NCBI GenBank assembly: GCA_903813345.2 | Contig: CAIIXF020000006.1 | Span: 40,372,848-40,436,847 of the forward strand | Source of the DNA: Owenia fusiformis | Lineage: Eukaryota; Annelida; Polychaeta; Sabellida; Oweniidae | Length of the DNA stretch: 64,000 bases | Reading direction: 5' to 3' | Shown here: piece by piece, positions 33,323 through 45,996 of the stretch | Position numbering within the stretch: the first letter of the stretch is position 1 | Layout of the letters: the number at the start of each line of letters is the position of its first letter | Notes under the pieces: model-generated | What the model saw: only the letters and a program-made list of their open reading frames with translations | Database searches by the model: none | What the model was told of the DNA's origin: nothing | Translations under genes and position numbers: made by a program

Positions 33323-36300
33323 AGCTGCTAATTCGCGTTGAAATAAAGTAAGAGACTATTTTCATGAGTATTACAATTAATTTTATCCCTCATGTTGGAA
33401 AAAGTAAAAACGTTGTAGCAATAATAGATGCGTTATAGATATAAATTACGAATAATGAGATTTTGACAGCGGATGTATCTCTTTTGTGGTGCAACCTAGA
33501 AGTGTTTAAGGAGCTACTTTTTAACCACCGGAAATCCCTGATGAACATGGGAGTAATCATTTACATGAATAACTCATTTTAAAACAATTTAGAAAAGAAT
33601 GTAAATATGCGGCAATTCCCTCCGGAATCTACCTTTACGTAACTACCGTACAACCTGTAACCCTCTCAAAGTCAAGAGATTAACAATTACTTTATATTTT
33701 AGTCACTGTTGGAAATATGATTTGATATTATTTCATATATTTTTAGTAATTCTTTATTCATATTTCTTGTTTTGAAATAAGCCTCGTTAGTAGTTTTTTT
33801 AATGTCCAAAACCTGAGAGTACCTTGCTTGACAATTATAAAACAATGCCTCGGTAAACACTGGCGTCAATCGAAATTCAGGACTCAATCATTCATTTAGC
33901 AAAGAGGCCGAGTGTCTGGATAAGCTTCAAACTATAACTATATTGTTCAACAAATGAAAAGAGAACTGCTATATGAATTTTCAAAGAAGCTCTCTTAAAA
34001 GAGACTCTACATGTAGATATTTTTGCATATTATTTTTGCCACCGATTCAGTATTCACCTATATACAGTATCTACCAATCGAATTACTTTCGCCGAAACTA
34101 ATTAAATCTGGAATTTGAATGTACTGTCCATAATCCATGTGCTATCTGATTGGTTGTTCAATTTGTTAATCTGAACGTGATTGGGTGCCTGGTTTAAGGC
34201 ACATGCGAGCGCCTGTCACTCGGCGGGGATTCGCGAAATCGCGGAATCAATTGTGTTCAATTCTAGTTTATTGTTCTGTTGATTATTTCAACATAGCGAC
34301 AACGATACTTAGATAACTCGGTCTCAAAATATGCTTAAGGTATTTGAGCTTATAAGTAATTATAGTAGGACATCATTGTTTGTCCAGGAGAAACCCATGG
34401 TATAATGCATCTTTAAAGATCGATTAAAAATCGGATACACAACTGAAAAAAACACAATGTTAATGTCAATACACTTTAGCTTACTATTTTAATCTATCTC
34501 TTTTACGACGTCCCTTTGTCGTTTTATCAGTTGTTAACAATGCTTATTAGTTTTTATTCATTGATGATGGGTGATAACATTCCTTTCTTGTATTAGCACG
34601 CATCTTGTGTAATCAATCATTTTTCTGGCTGACCAATAAGAAATACGTTCGGTAATCCGCTGTTACAAACAGATTTAGACAGCTTTAATGCGATAAAATG
34701 GCAATGATCTGTTCACGACACCGGTCACCTTGAAAATCATTTCATTGAACCTTTCTACACACGCGCTGGCATACCCAGTGGGACCTGACACCATTCTGTC
34801 TTTAATAACATATGATTTAGTAACCGTAAGCCAATAACCTAGGCAACTGGTTAAGTCATCCTACAAGATCGGGCCTCGATGAGCTCAGAGAAGATGTAAA
34901 CAAATTACGTTGTATTATTTGTAAAATACATGTATCATAATTTATATATTTATTTATAATTTATATAGGTAAATAACATCTAAGACCATAAATAAATACA
35001 TTCCGCGACAATAGTTGAGGTTTTGTCACTTGAAACTAGCAGAAGCATAAGAAGTTTGCAAATGTATTTATTCAAACAAAATTGCAGATTGTTCCCAAAA
35101 TTCAAGATGGCCGCCATACCATGAATAGCTTTTTTCGAATTAAGATGAAACTTAGTGAATCGAAACTTCAGGATTTAGGTAGCCTAATTATTTTCCAAGC
35201 ATCATACGATGTGGAAATCAGAACTATCATCTGAAACTATCAATTAGGCTCACAAATGTTAAAACCCGATGAATTTTAAAATCGATACACAAAATGTCAC
35301 CGATCAATCATGTCATTTTGGTCCTCTGCACGGATCTGAAATCAATTTGAACCTAGGTAATTCGGTCAAATACCAAATACTGATTTCGGAAACTTGTATT
35401 ATTTCACTGACAGGGGAACAAAAAGCCTGAGGCATTCCTAACTTATCAGACAGTGGAAGATGAGAATCAGATGAGCATTAAAGATCACCCATGGTCATAG
35501 CGACATAATAACTAATGGATGGATATTTTCTCATATGACTTTTGGCAACCCAATCATTTCCCAGAAGGCGCTCTTTGACGCCAGAGAAGCCCTTCTCACA
35601 ATATAAGGTAAATTATGATAGGAAAATTAGTATGTTGATACATATATCTTTCAACTTCAGACATATTGTTTATTTCTACACTCGATGCTGTTAGGATTAG
35701 TTTGGTTCAACAAAACCATTTATCAATATATTCTTAAACTCTGGGGAAGAGAGGTGCCTAGTAAAAAAGTAAATTAGAAATTACCGAGCAACACATTGCG
35801 AAATGCTATACGTTTCGTTTTGTTGTTTTGTTTTTTATGTCGTTCATAGAGAAATAAATGAATATAGAAACAAACAATAAATTACACCATCGGCTTTGTA
35901 TATTCACCAGGTAAATAACAATGTTAACAGTATAGTTCCTGCATGTTCTTCAAGGAAGTAGAAATAAAATAGAAAAATATGCAATACATTACACCATCGG
36001 CTAAAAGTTGTATTGATCAGACGTACCACAAGTCCGTATATTGACGTGGAGACCCCCTTGGCCTTTGATAACTGAGAAAACGATTGTATTTTAACTTATT
36101 CATTAAGCTGACTAGTATGTTACAAATTAAACGCTTGTACAATTAAATGAGTAGTTCCCGAGAATTGATATAAATACCTCTTGACAGGCACTTAGGTAAA
36201 ATGATAGCAAAATTGGTTTACTAAACGTTACATCCTAATATATACCGAGTGGGTATTACTTTAGATTAAAGAACTAAAGAACGTACTCCTTTGAACGCAT

Positions 36301-37384
36301 ACGTGATGCGACCTGATTCTTGTTTTATATATTGACCTCAAGTATTGATATCATGAAGAAGTAGAGAATATACCCAAGAAATCAGGATCATAGGAATTCT
36401 GGGTGTTTCCCCCTTTTAACATGATGGGAGGGAGACTTGCGGCAGAAAAGACAAGAATGTAAAATGAAACATGCCAATGTTTTTTTTTACAATCCCAATT
36501 TCGCTTTAAGATACTGCCATATCCAATTACATTAGAATTAAAAAGGGGGGCACCCTGTGCATAACGATCTGTACCAAGCGTAGAATTGACCTAGAAATGC
36601 GATTAACCCTAATGTGGATAGGGGGGATCTTCAGATCTAGGAAAGGTATTTTACCCACGTTTTTTGTCCTAAAAAGGCTGATGCCATATACATATTTCAC
36701 ATGTATTACCCTTTCCTGGCTAACAAAATATAACATGTTGTTTTTTAAAGTAAAAATGCACCAAAAAGTCTCCCCTGCTTTTGACCTAATTTGACCTACT
36801 TTTTGCGATTCTAAAACACCATCCTCAAGAGTTTTGAATTACCTATAATATGGTACCTTAGTTTTTACTATACCTCTTTGAAAACGCCAGAAATTTGGGG
36901 TAAATGTTTAAATCTCCCTAATAATTTAAGATGGTAAGTTGGTAACCATAAAAATAGAAAAAATAATGCATTATTGCAAAAATCGTTGGTTTTCCTGAAG
37001 TTAATTAAGTATGCACTTTTATGAATATTTAGTTTCTCGGACACTCTGTACATGGCGACCAACTTTTTTGACACCATTTCCCACCTAAACTTGACACCAT
37101 TTCTCCCCTAAACTTGACGCTTGACATATTTCCATTAGCGCAGGATTTGATTATTCAGCGCCTTAAGAGGAAATGCCATTTTTAGATCTTTAAATATTGA
37201 CACATATCTCTTAACAAACCATCAGAATATTTGTTCCTATCGTTTTAAGTGATAGGAGCTTCAAATAAAAAAGCAGGAGGAAAAGCAGGGGTTGAAAATC
37301 AGGACAACATTTAAGGAAATGATGTGGGTGGGTTGTTTGGATCTTCCCTGTCTCAAAGTCCAAATTATTCGTTCGTCACGGGAA
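33323..37384. other. Non-coding part of duplication copy B
   Basis: Aligns with 7661-11607 and 13505-13866 with small indels. No gene is seen. Homology with copy A ends at about 37262 (GATAGGAGCTTCAA) and resumes at about 37385 opposite 19280. The junction at about 36890 fuses sequence equivalent to 11606 directly with that of 13505. Confidence 0.6.
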
Positions 37385-37721
37385 TTGAAATATTACATAA
37401 ATTCAGATTTCATTATTTCCATGAAGAGTAAGTTCTGTGTTGTAAAATTTCTGTATTGAATTGTTACATGCTAGGTAAAATATTATTTTAAAATTCAATA
37501 CTTGGTTGCACAATATTTGATGTAGGCACTTATACGCCACCTTGGGGTATCACATGTATCATGTGCAATTGTATTGTAATGTCCAATGTGTAATGTTATA
37601 ATATTATATATTAAAATATGAGCTACTATACTTCTATAACTATTTTGAATATTTGTAGATATTGCCGCATTTATAGCAGGTATTTTCAGCGTGGCAGCCA
37701 TGCTGACCCCAAACTGTTTTT

Positions 37722-38128
37722 TTAAATCACTTGAAAATGTTGAATAAGTCCGTAAAACAGGTTATCATTTTCCTTAGTGCTGTAATAATAGTCAAAGCCT
37801 GCATCGACAAACTCCTGACATGATATTATGCCATCTTTATCCTCATCAATGTAGTCAAACTGGCGCTTCATATAATTGGGGTCAAGGTCATAGGCATCCC
37901 AGAAAACATTGAATTCTTTCTGATCTATGACGCCATCTCCATCCAAATCCAGGACTCTGAACCATTTTGCAAAGTACTCATAAACAATGGGTCGGCTGTT
38001 CGGATCATTTCTAAAATTGATGTCGCCAATGAGCGATTCTGTTGTGTTGGTCGCGGTGTGGAAATAGGGCGGGGCACTTTCACGATAAAACGTGTAGACC
38101 TCTTCAGCCTTGGCTCCTTTAAGATTTC
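37722..38128 (-). CDS. EF-hand gene exon 2
   Basis: Encodes residues 54-188, with EF-hands three and four and a Tyr-rich tail (FDYYYS). An open frame runs upstream into the intron to 38261, but the conserved acceptor shared with the duplicate locus (19853-19854 there) marks the real exon edge at 38128. Confidence 0.8.
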
Positions 38129-39973
38129 CTGAAAGCACAATTAAAGTAAATTGATAAATAGAATTGTTTTCAATACTTAATTTTGCTAAAGGCATTCCAT
38201 GCCATATGCCTATAATCTTAAACGTCAAACAACTATATCCTTTTTTCAGGACAATCCTCATAACCTTCCTTCGGTTGTTTAATGTTTAATCCTCAATAAC
38301 TTTACACCGTCTGATGTCTATCCTTTCTATGTAACTCAATGTTGTCGCATGAATAGGCCAATCACTGTCTACTCCACTAGATTACACTTTCGGTAACAGA
38401 ATGTCGGAACTCAAAGGTTGGATTTTTCCTTTTCCTTATTCCACGCGTTGTAGCATGGGCTTATGGTTGTAGGTAGAATGTCCACGCCTTATTCATGTTT
38501 ACGTAACAAAAGCATGACCGTCAGATGGAGGGGTGCTATTGGTGCGGCCGCATCCCCTCAGGCATCTGAAATAGCACCTTTAAAAAGTAAAATATATTAG
38601 AGAGATTGTGCCTTCTCTTGCTTTCATCCTGGCATCGCCCTTAAAAAAATTAAGTCAATTGATTCATAGCCTACACTTTGAAAGTAAGTGCCAGGAAATC
38701 ACCAAGTAGCTTCTCAAAATTGTAAAATTTTCTAGATGGATTAGACTACCTCTCACGTACCTCGAAAACAATTGAAAAACTTCTAAATTAATTTTGCTCC
38801 CCCTCTGCTCCCCCTCCTCCAAAAACACAAATGAAAAAAATGTTTTGTTTATTCTCACTCTTGGAAATTTTGAAAATGAAATTTAGAAAAGACACATTTT
38901 TCAATTTTCTTTGTTAACTGACTCATACACTGTAAAAGTTCTCAGAAATCACCACATAGCTTCTTAAAATTGTAAAATTTTATAGAGGGAGAAAACCACA
39001 CCTCGCCTCGTAAATTCTGAATTCGTTTTATTAATGATATTGCCTCAGACACTATAAAAGTACCCGGATATGATCAAATAGCATCTTGAAAATAGTAAAA
39101 TGTTTTGGAGGGAGGAGAGTGTCCCTTGCCCCCCCCCCCCTCTGGCACACCCTCCCCAAAAATGTTATATTTTTTCTCAGTTTTATTTATTGTCTTAGCC
39201 TACACTTTAAAACTGTCCAGAAACGCACACAAAAAAGAGAAATATTTTTAGAATGATTTTAGGAATTGTATTTACTAATCTAATTTGGACTCACTTTTTG
39301 AGACCAGTCCCTATCACTGGATTTGGAGCCCAGAATTCCCCAAATGCCATACTGAAATCATAAAAATGTCTGACATCCCATCCATTCCCTTCTCTCACAC
39401 CCTCCCCCTATTCTAATGTTTCTCCTAATTGCTCTCACAAAATGTAAAACCAATTATACTAAAATACTACAAAATAGGCTGAGTGTGTACACTTTAGGGG
39501 TAACAGAACACCCCCTGGACTCATGTCTACCGTTGACCTATGCGGCGAGAAACTGACCAGTTTATTTATTTTCTAAAAACGGCACCCTTTGAAGAAAAGT
39601 GCCTTAAGGGGCCTGTGAACAGTGAGGAATTAAATCGATGATTCTGTTGCGTAATCAAGTGGAGTACCAGTGCTGTCGAAGTTCATGATGTTAATTGTCC
39701 CTAATATTAATGTTAATCAAACTAATCTTTTTATCAATTTATTTTATAAAAGGGATATTTACATGTATAAATCTAAAAACATGTGTAATGGAACGAAAAA
39801 ATCTTATATTCACCTATTTTGATAATCTTCTCAGCTACAGTCTTACAGTCCTCTAAATCCCACACCCCATTCTTGTTGAAATCAGCCACCATTAACTTGG
39901 TTATATTCTTCCTAAGCCAGAATATGTCGGCCTTCTTGAATTTCTTCATATCTACTGCATAAAGTGACGACAT
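37722..39973 (-). CDS. EF-hand protein, sarcoplasmic calcium-binding-like (2 exons)
   Basis: Exon 1 is 39973-39814 (53 codons plus one base; donor GTGAAT). Exon 2 is 38128-37722 (acceptor TTTCAG; stop TAA at 37724-37722). The join is phase 1 and gives 188 residues. Three canonical 12-residue EF-hand loops are visible: residues 31-42 (DFNKNGVWDLED), 114-125 (DLDGDGVIDQKE) and 148-159 (DEDKDGIISCQE), all with acidic residues at positions 1 and 12. The second-hand region (about residues 82-100) has lost a recognisable loop. Length, four-hand spacing and the aromatic helix before hand three (YEYFAKWFRVL) fit invertebrate sarcoplasmic calcium-binding proteins or calexcitin-like proteins, which buffer or sense cytosolic calcium. 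No signal peptide or membrane segment. The ATG has A at -3. The exact family is inferred. A damaged duplicate lies at 19598-20406. Confidence 0.85.
38660..39260. repeat. Degenerate tandem repeat in EF-hand intron
   Basis: About four irregular copies of a 120-250 base module containing CAGAAATCACCACATAGCTT, TAAAATTGTAAAATTTT and a GGAGGGAG or CCCCTCC-rich segment (38690, 38940, 39062, 39205). The open frame at 38664-38858 is not supported. Confidence 0.6.
39814..39973 (-). CDS. EF-hand gene exon 1
   Basis: Encodes residues 1-53 and the first base of codon 54, including the first calcium-binding loop. It ends ...AAAATAG before donor GTGAAT. Upstream sequence to about 40215 is shared with the pseudogene locus, so the promoter was probably duplicated too. 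Confidence 0.8.
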
Positions 39974-40215
39974 GTTTAGGCTATGAATGATTTCCTTCCC
40001 AAGTTTAACTCCCTTTCAAACAAAAATACCGAACTACTTACTCCCATGCGCTGTCATTTCTTAGTTTTGACTGATAACATGATCTAGACCTAGGGCTGCG
40101 TAGCCTAATAAACAACCTTTAAAACTTAATAGTGTCAAACCCTAACACTAAAATATTCTTCAAACAAGTAGCAGCGCAGATAAATTCAACGTGTATTCAC
40201 ATTCTGATTATTTAG

Positions 40216-41230
40216 GTTTTGATAGGCTAAATGCCTACAGTATGTGACAGGATTTTTGTACTCCATGTTCAATGGGAAATAAAGAGATATAGGCTTAATA
40301 AACTTTCGACGCACCTGTTTCGGAAATACTCGCAGCACTTAGTGGTGACATTAACGAATGACGATATTTTCCAGATTTGCAGATAAAAATACACGTATAG
40401 CCGACTGTATTTTGCTAATGTTCTACTCCAAATGTTTGTTTGCAATACATGTAGAGTTTCATGTAATAAATTCCATGTATAAGTTTTGATATTATTTTTA
40501 TGGTAAAAATAGGCCTAGCTAAGTGTGTACCCATATTCAGATAGACAGCCCTGAGATGGAGGTTTTCTGAAAATATTGAGCCCCTAAAACCAAAAGTTCG
40601 GCCCAAACTTTTTTTTTAATTTGGCCTTTTTTGAGGCCCTACAAAAAGCCCCCTCTCCCTGGATCCGCCAGTGTTGTGCTATCCACTACTGTGTTTGTTG
40701 GTGGTGCACTGGCGGATCCAGAAGTTAGCGAGAGGGGAATGGCACATTTCAAGTTGAGAACAAAACTGAATTTTGGCAAAAAGAAAATTCAACAAACTGA
40801 CTGGAAATAAAAGTATGAAGAGATAGAGCCCGGGAATTCTACAGGTATTTTCGTGCATCGTAAAAGTATGAAACTTTTAAATTTACCGCCAAAATTATTA
40901 AATTAATGCGCCTAATGTCAAATTGATAAAAGACAAACGTAATTTAAGCTTTATATCTACAGTATACTAAAAACATTTTACAAACATTTAAATCATACGA
41001 GCAGTTTTAAAGAATTTCAACCTAAGTAATAAATGTAAATGAGAATCTTATCTCCGAGTGTCCGCGGAAGACTTTTGTTCGTCTGCAACTAAAGGTGAAA
41101 TTTGGCTCGCAGTTCGAAAAATATTTTGGCTGATGCGACTTATTATTTGATGCTGTTTGGTGAGTCTGTAAGCGTACATTCCATCGAGTTTGAATAATGA
41201 ATATATGAGTGTAAGCTTAACCAAATAACT
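40216..41230. other. Intergenic with back-to-back MITE ends at 40579-40760
   Basis: A GGCCCAAACTTTTT-type MITE arm ends at GGATCCGCCAGTG (about 40662-40674). About 34 bases on, another begins at CACTGGCGGATCCAGAAG (about 40708), so two family members face away from each other. Otherwise no feature; small minus-strand frames near 41048-41364 are unsupported. Confidence 0.55.
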
Positions 41231-41454
41231 TGTAGATCTAAGGAGTTCATCCAAAGGAAGTGCAGGTCGACTGAAATTTTTGTTTTCTCATTTGATTTTT
41301 TGACATTTTCTTTTCGACTTCGTTTTTTCTGGTTCACGCGTTGCTTTTCAGCAGAGGTTCTCAACTTTTTTTTACAATTTACATTTACATTACATTACAT
41401 TTACTAGTCTAGTCTCTTTACCAGCATTTCACCTTACCTAGGGAGCACCTGTAA

Positions 41455-41680
41455 CACTGGCAGATCCAGAAGCTAACTAGGGGGAGGGGGGGGGGGGCAA
41501 ATTTGAAATCTGAGAAAAAGTTTTTGAAAATTGAGGCCCATTTTTTCAATTTGGCTTAGAATGCCCAATATGTCCAAATATGACCCAAAAGGCCCACTAG
41601 CCTAATTTAGTCCCTAGTCTTCAAAATTTCTGGGCCACAGAGACATAAAATACAGTGGCGTAGCCAGCAAATGGTGACCA
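41455..41680. repeat. GGATCC-family MITE and second MITE terminus
   Basis: Starts ACTGGCAGATCCAGAAGCTA followed by a G-run (41480-41495) and the TTGAGGCCCATTTTTTCAAT body. At 41653 CAGTGGCGTAGCCAGC begins, a widely seen invertebrate MITE-type terminus. No right partner was identified with certainty (44320-44390 holds a GGGGTTCG-rich candidate). Confidence 0.5.
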
Positions 41681-41689
41681 GGGGTTCGA

Positions 41690-43040
41690 TTTTCTATGTA
41701 TCCACAAATCTTCCCCTTCTTCGGTGTACCTCACAAAAAAGCAGTTTTTGTATTTGTCATACATACAATGTACACCGTACCCCTCCAAAAGTTTGGCAAC
41801 AATTTGATTTTCTATGTTGAAATAGTTTTTGGTGAATCTTTTACTGAAAAGATATTGAAATCTGGTAGCAAAATCATACATTTAAATTTTACTGCACTTG
41901 TTTAATTGTTCAATGGAATCCAAATCAAGGGTTAGCATACATTGAGCCAACTTTTGTTAAGGGAAAATTATAACATATCTCTAAGGAACATGTTTTTGAC
42001 GAGCTACCGTAGATAAATCGTCATTCCCAATTCATGCTTTAGAGTTCATTCAAAGATATTCAGACACATGCTATTTTCCCACACTTTTAAATGATTTTTG
42101 AAAAGAATCCAAATCAAAAGAATTTTATTTTATTTCATTTTGTAAGACCTCATGAACTTACAGTTATTTACTGAAAACTAGTATATTCATAGCAAATATT
42201 TTTTAAGAATGTAGTACTTATTTAATCATGGCGCACAATAAAAGTCGTAATGGCTGCACGGATACTCTCAATTGGTACTGACGATAAAAGTCACAGATGA
42301 CAAATATTATTGTATTACATATGAAATGAAACATTCTATCACCGTCCCGCTGTTTTTATCATTAATGACGAGAATCATGAATGTTTTGAGAAATGAAAAC
42401 ATTTTAGATGAACTTGTGAATCATTATAGACTTTGATTTGTTTTTGAGAAATTAACGTTTTATTATTTTATTCAAGAATGCTGCCAAATCTTTTTAGACA
42501 CACGATTTGAAACTTGTGGTAGGCCAATCCTCTGTCTTTCTGGCAAGTACACTCCCCTCCAAAAGCTTGGCAACCTAAGCTCCCTGCCTCCTCTTTATAT
42601 TTGAATTTTTATTTACATAACCTGCGGGGAAAATACTTATAATATTGATTAAAATGTAATTTGATTTCACTTCCAATGCCTCCAAATTTTCCCATTTTTT
42701 TACCTCTTTTGATGAATTTTTTAATCCGCTGATTATCAGTGGATCAGTTTTTTAGAAAATAAAAAGTGATTATCAGGAAGCAATGCATATTGGTACACCA
42801 TGTGATTTTTTAATATTTTTTATTATGAACTTTTTCCCTTAACTGTGAGAATGTAATACTCATTTGAAATAATAAATCTAGACTTATTTGATATAATCCT
42901 CCTTACGCCTTTGCTTTCCTCAGCAAAAGATGACTGCATCTGGCCTTTTTATTGGACAGAACTTTCCACTGCACGTAATGTGTGTACCTTTTACACTTGT
43001 ATCTAGTAACACAGACATACTCACCTAATTGCCTCCCTTA
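41690..43040. other. Intergenic; partial CACTCCCC-family MITE at 42548-42720
   Basis: Bases 42548-42720 match one arm of the element at 16170-17031 (ACACTCCCCTCCAAAAGCTT, then TTGAATTTTTATTTAC). No second arm is nearby. An inverted relic of the terminus at 44220-44245 could be the partner, with later insertions in between. No genes are seen. Confidence 0.5.
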
Positions 43041-43047
43041 ATCCATT

Positions 43048-43519
43048 TACTGTAGATTGGGTTAATTTGGCGCCCGCTTTAATTTGGCGAATTTGGCGAA
43101 ATTGAAAAATTCGCCAATATAAATCTTCGCCAAAATTTAGAATGAATCCCCGGGAATTATCTAGGGTATTTCGTCCAGTGTATTTAGGTCACTTCCGGTT
43201 TAGTTTTTTTCCAAAAATATGAAAAAATGTCTCATAAATTGGCTCAGAACTGGTCAGTCACTCATTAATACTCAGGGAAAAACTAGAAAGGAAAAGCGCA
43301 GTATAGTAGCAGCATCGATCGAGGTGCAAAATGTAAAGGATGATCTCACAAAATTGTACAAACATGGTGAATATCGCCAGTGGTCCTCAAAAGAAAAAAA
43401 ATGAACATAGCCAAACATGCCCAATTTTTTGCATATTCGCCAAATCAAATAGCCGCCAATATGCCAAAAATGGCAAAATTGCCAAATTAAGTAGAGCCAA
43501 ATTAACCCAATCTACAGTA
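43048..43519. mobile_element. TA-flanked MITE (472 bp)
   Basis: Perfect inverted ends of about 24 bases start TACTGTAGATTGGGTTAATT. The interior is full of GGCGAATTTGGCGAAATT and complementary GCCAAATTAAG words. Interior words are shared with the smaller element at 56240-56382 in SYCP3 intron 6. The 61-residue open frame inside is not supported as a gene. Confidence 0.85.
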
Positions 43520-43533
43520 TTTGCTAAACATAT

Positions 43534-43715
43534 TACAGTAAAACTTGTGTATAGTGAACATTTTTTTGCCAAGAAAAAACGTTCACTGTAGGTAGGTGTT
43601 CACTAGAGAGAGGGTAATTTATACAGATGTCAGTGGACTATGTGCGTAGGAAGGGTGTCCACTAGGGACAGGTGTTCACTAGAGAGAGGTGTTCACTAAG
43701 ACAGGTTTTACTGTA
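43534..43715. mobile_element. TA-flanked MITE (182 bp)
   Basis: Ends TACAGTAAAACTTG and, inverted, TACAGTAAAACCTG. The interior has four GTTCACTAGAGAGAGG-like words. It lies 14 bases beyond the 472-bp MITE. Confidence 0.8.
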
Positions 43716-43719
43716 TAAT

Positions 43720-44756
43720 TAATGTCATAAACGCGATCCACTAAAGTTTGATATTCTTGAAAATAGAGTAAATACTTAATACACTGAAACAGCAACATTT
43801 TAATCTTAAAATGATCACCGAGATGAACGTGCATCTGAAAAAGCAAAACTGATTTTTTCGCAATCGATTTATTTTTCCTTAAAAAGTGATGGATAATAAA
43901 TACCCATTCGATCAAATACTTGTGTTTATAAATGATACATATGCTTTTAATAATAACTAATTTCAAAATGTTTCTATTATTTAATATTTGCTTTTGAGGA
44001 CTTGTCAGACCCGGGGACTTAGCAAGATTTTTTTTGTTTGAAATAAAACAAAACGGAGGGGCACAGATTTGAAAGAAAATGTGTTTTCATCAGTATTAAG
44101 ACAATTTGTTTATTTCACTGTAGATGGAGCAGCTTTTTATTGATATTTTTTCTTTGCATAATGTCATAATGCTCCGGGGTCTTCCCAAAATTAAACAATC
44201 CCACCCCGTGCCTGAGGTTGCCAATCTTTTGGAGAGAAGTGTAAATTTACTATTTTTATCTACTAGTCATATAAATTGAATATATGTTATTGGTTATTGC
44301 AATGAATTTTCCACAAATATTTTTGAGGGGGAATCCCGACCGGGGGTTCGTCCGAACCCATCGAACCCCCGGTCCCTACGGCTATGCAATACAAGGGAGG
44401 CATCCTATGCTCCCCCCCCCCCTCTGGATCCGTCAGTGCTTCCCAACACAACCTCAGACTCTTAGACCCCTCTCCTTTAACATGACTAGCCTATCAGTAT
44501 GAAAACAACAGAATGGAAATCATGAATTTAACATGGAAAAGTTGAGTCCCTAAAACAACAGGCGGTTTTGTGAAAACAACTGGTGAAAATGACCTGTAGC
44601 CTGCTGCTAATGAAACCCCTGCTATTGTCGTCATGGTATGGAATATTCAGACACAACTAATCTCAGACTTATTTTCCCAATATACATGTATAGGAGCCTG
44701 GAGGCCTAGGAAGCTTAACTTGAAATTTGAATTCAGCAGTAACTAGCCTACCATAA
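43720..44756. other. Intergenic
   Basis: No gene. Bases 44400-44480 match 300-450 (duplication tail). Bases 44320-44395 contain GC-rich GGGGTTCG / CGAACCCC complementary words. Confidence 0.5.
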
Positions 44757-45996
44757 CTTAAAGATGCATTATGCCATAGGTGTCTCCCCCAGACAATCAA
44801 TGATGTCCTATTATTATTGCTCATATAATATCTCACATACCATGGATATATCTTGAGAATAACTTTTGGGTATATTATTGCCGAAATATCGAAAACAATC
44901 AACAGAACAACCAAACTCCAGAATTAAACACAATTGATTCCTCGACTAGCGAGGGGAATCCCCATTGAGTCACACAAGTGCCTTGAAACAGGCAGCCAAT
45001 CAAATTTATGATAAACAAATTCAACGACCAATCAGATAACAGAAGGACTTTCCCGGTATATTCAAACTTCAGATTGAATTAATTTCTTCGAAAATAATTA
45101 GATCGGCCAGCACAATTGCAAAATTAACACTGAAAGAGGGGGATTTGGGACTTCTTCTGGTAAGTAGACGCAGGGCTCTCACCAGGAAATATTTAGGGTG
45201 TGGTGCTAACATCTTCAGAATAATCGTTCAATCGTGATAAATCATATTTATGTTATATTTTATCCTTTTTACATGCTATTATTGTACATTCAGTCAAGTT
45301 TAGACTGTGGAAACAGTCATGATTTGCCAATAGGGTGTGGAGGGAGCTAAATAGAGGGTGGTGCTGCGCCACAGTCCAAAAGCCTGGCGAGAGCCCCGAG
45401 ACGGGTATATATGTCACTGCCCCCAGGATTCCGTGTTTGCAGAGCGCGGACGGAATTTGCCTCTGCCCGCGGAATTGCAGAATCAACTATTTTGGTCAAT
45501 TTCCGCGGAATTTTCCGCAGAATCCATATATTTTCCAAAAGTTTAAAAAGTCAGTCTTACCTGTAACAATTTGACACGTTTTCAGTCTAATCCCTTGCAG
45601 AAATAACCCAAATTATGCGAAGTGAAAATTCTAAACGCCATTGTTTGATTTCTGCCGTTAGATGGCAGCATGTATGTAGTGACTGACTACCTGACTATCA
45701 CGATATTTTCCCGTTTACTGGTTCGAAAACCATTAGTTTTTCTTTCGGTTCTCGTCAGAAAGTTAAACAAAGACATAAATTAATAACAGTTATTTATATT
45801 ATATAAAAAAATGCCGCGAATATCAGCGGAATTTCTGCAGAATTAGCCCTTTCTTCTTGCAGAAATCAATAATTTCACTTGCAGAATTGAGCATTTTAAC
45901 TTGCAGAAAACTGGGGGGAGTGTATATGTGGTGAAACTCAACATGCAAAAAAGTCCAGAGGGGTCTTGATTCCCTATGGCATAGTGCCTCTTTAAG
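44757..45996. mobile_element. 1.24-kb MITE-like element upstream of SYCP3
   Basis: The ends are CTTAAAGATGCATTATGCCA and, inverted, CTTAAAGAGGCACTATGCCA. Bases 44757-45115 are an inverted relative of 8445-8790 and 34070-34412. The interior also has GCGGAATT / TTCCGC and TTGCAGAA clusters (45440-45535, 45820-45915). No coding capacity is recognised. Confidence 0.65.

Larger units (their letters stand above)
25573..40800. repeat. Segmental duplication copy B
   Basis: Counterpart of 6437 to about 22500. It carries the CACTA-like insertion (26146-32277) that copy A lacks, and it lacks copy A's 11608-13504 and 13870-19260 stretches. It contains the intact EF-hand gene where copy A has a pseudogene. 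The boundary at 25573 follows directly after LINE fragment sequence. Confidence 0.8.

Noticed and set aside
32963-33341. Cys-rich open frames with repeated ECNCQTYGG, resembling a small secreted Cys-rich protein
   Set aside because: They are exact translations of the 27-bp minisatellite; all frames on both strands stay open for the same reason, and the duplicate locus has a different copy number.
37722-38261. Single-exon 179-residue reading of the EF-hand protein
   Set aside because: Its first 43-44 residues come from the intron; the acceptor conserved with the duplicate locus and exon 1 at 39814-39973 give a better protein with a complete first EF-hand.
43219-43404. Lys-rich 61-residue frame
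   Set aside because: It lies wholly inside a 472-bp MITE with clear inverted ends.
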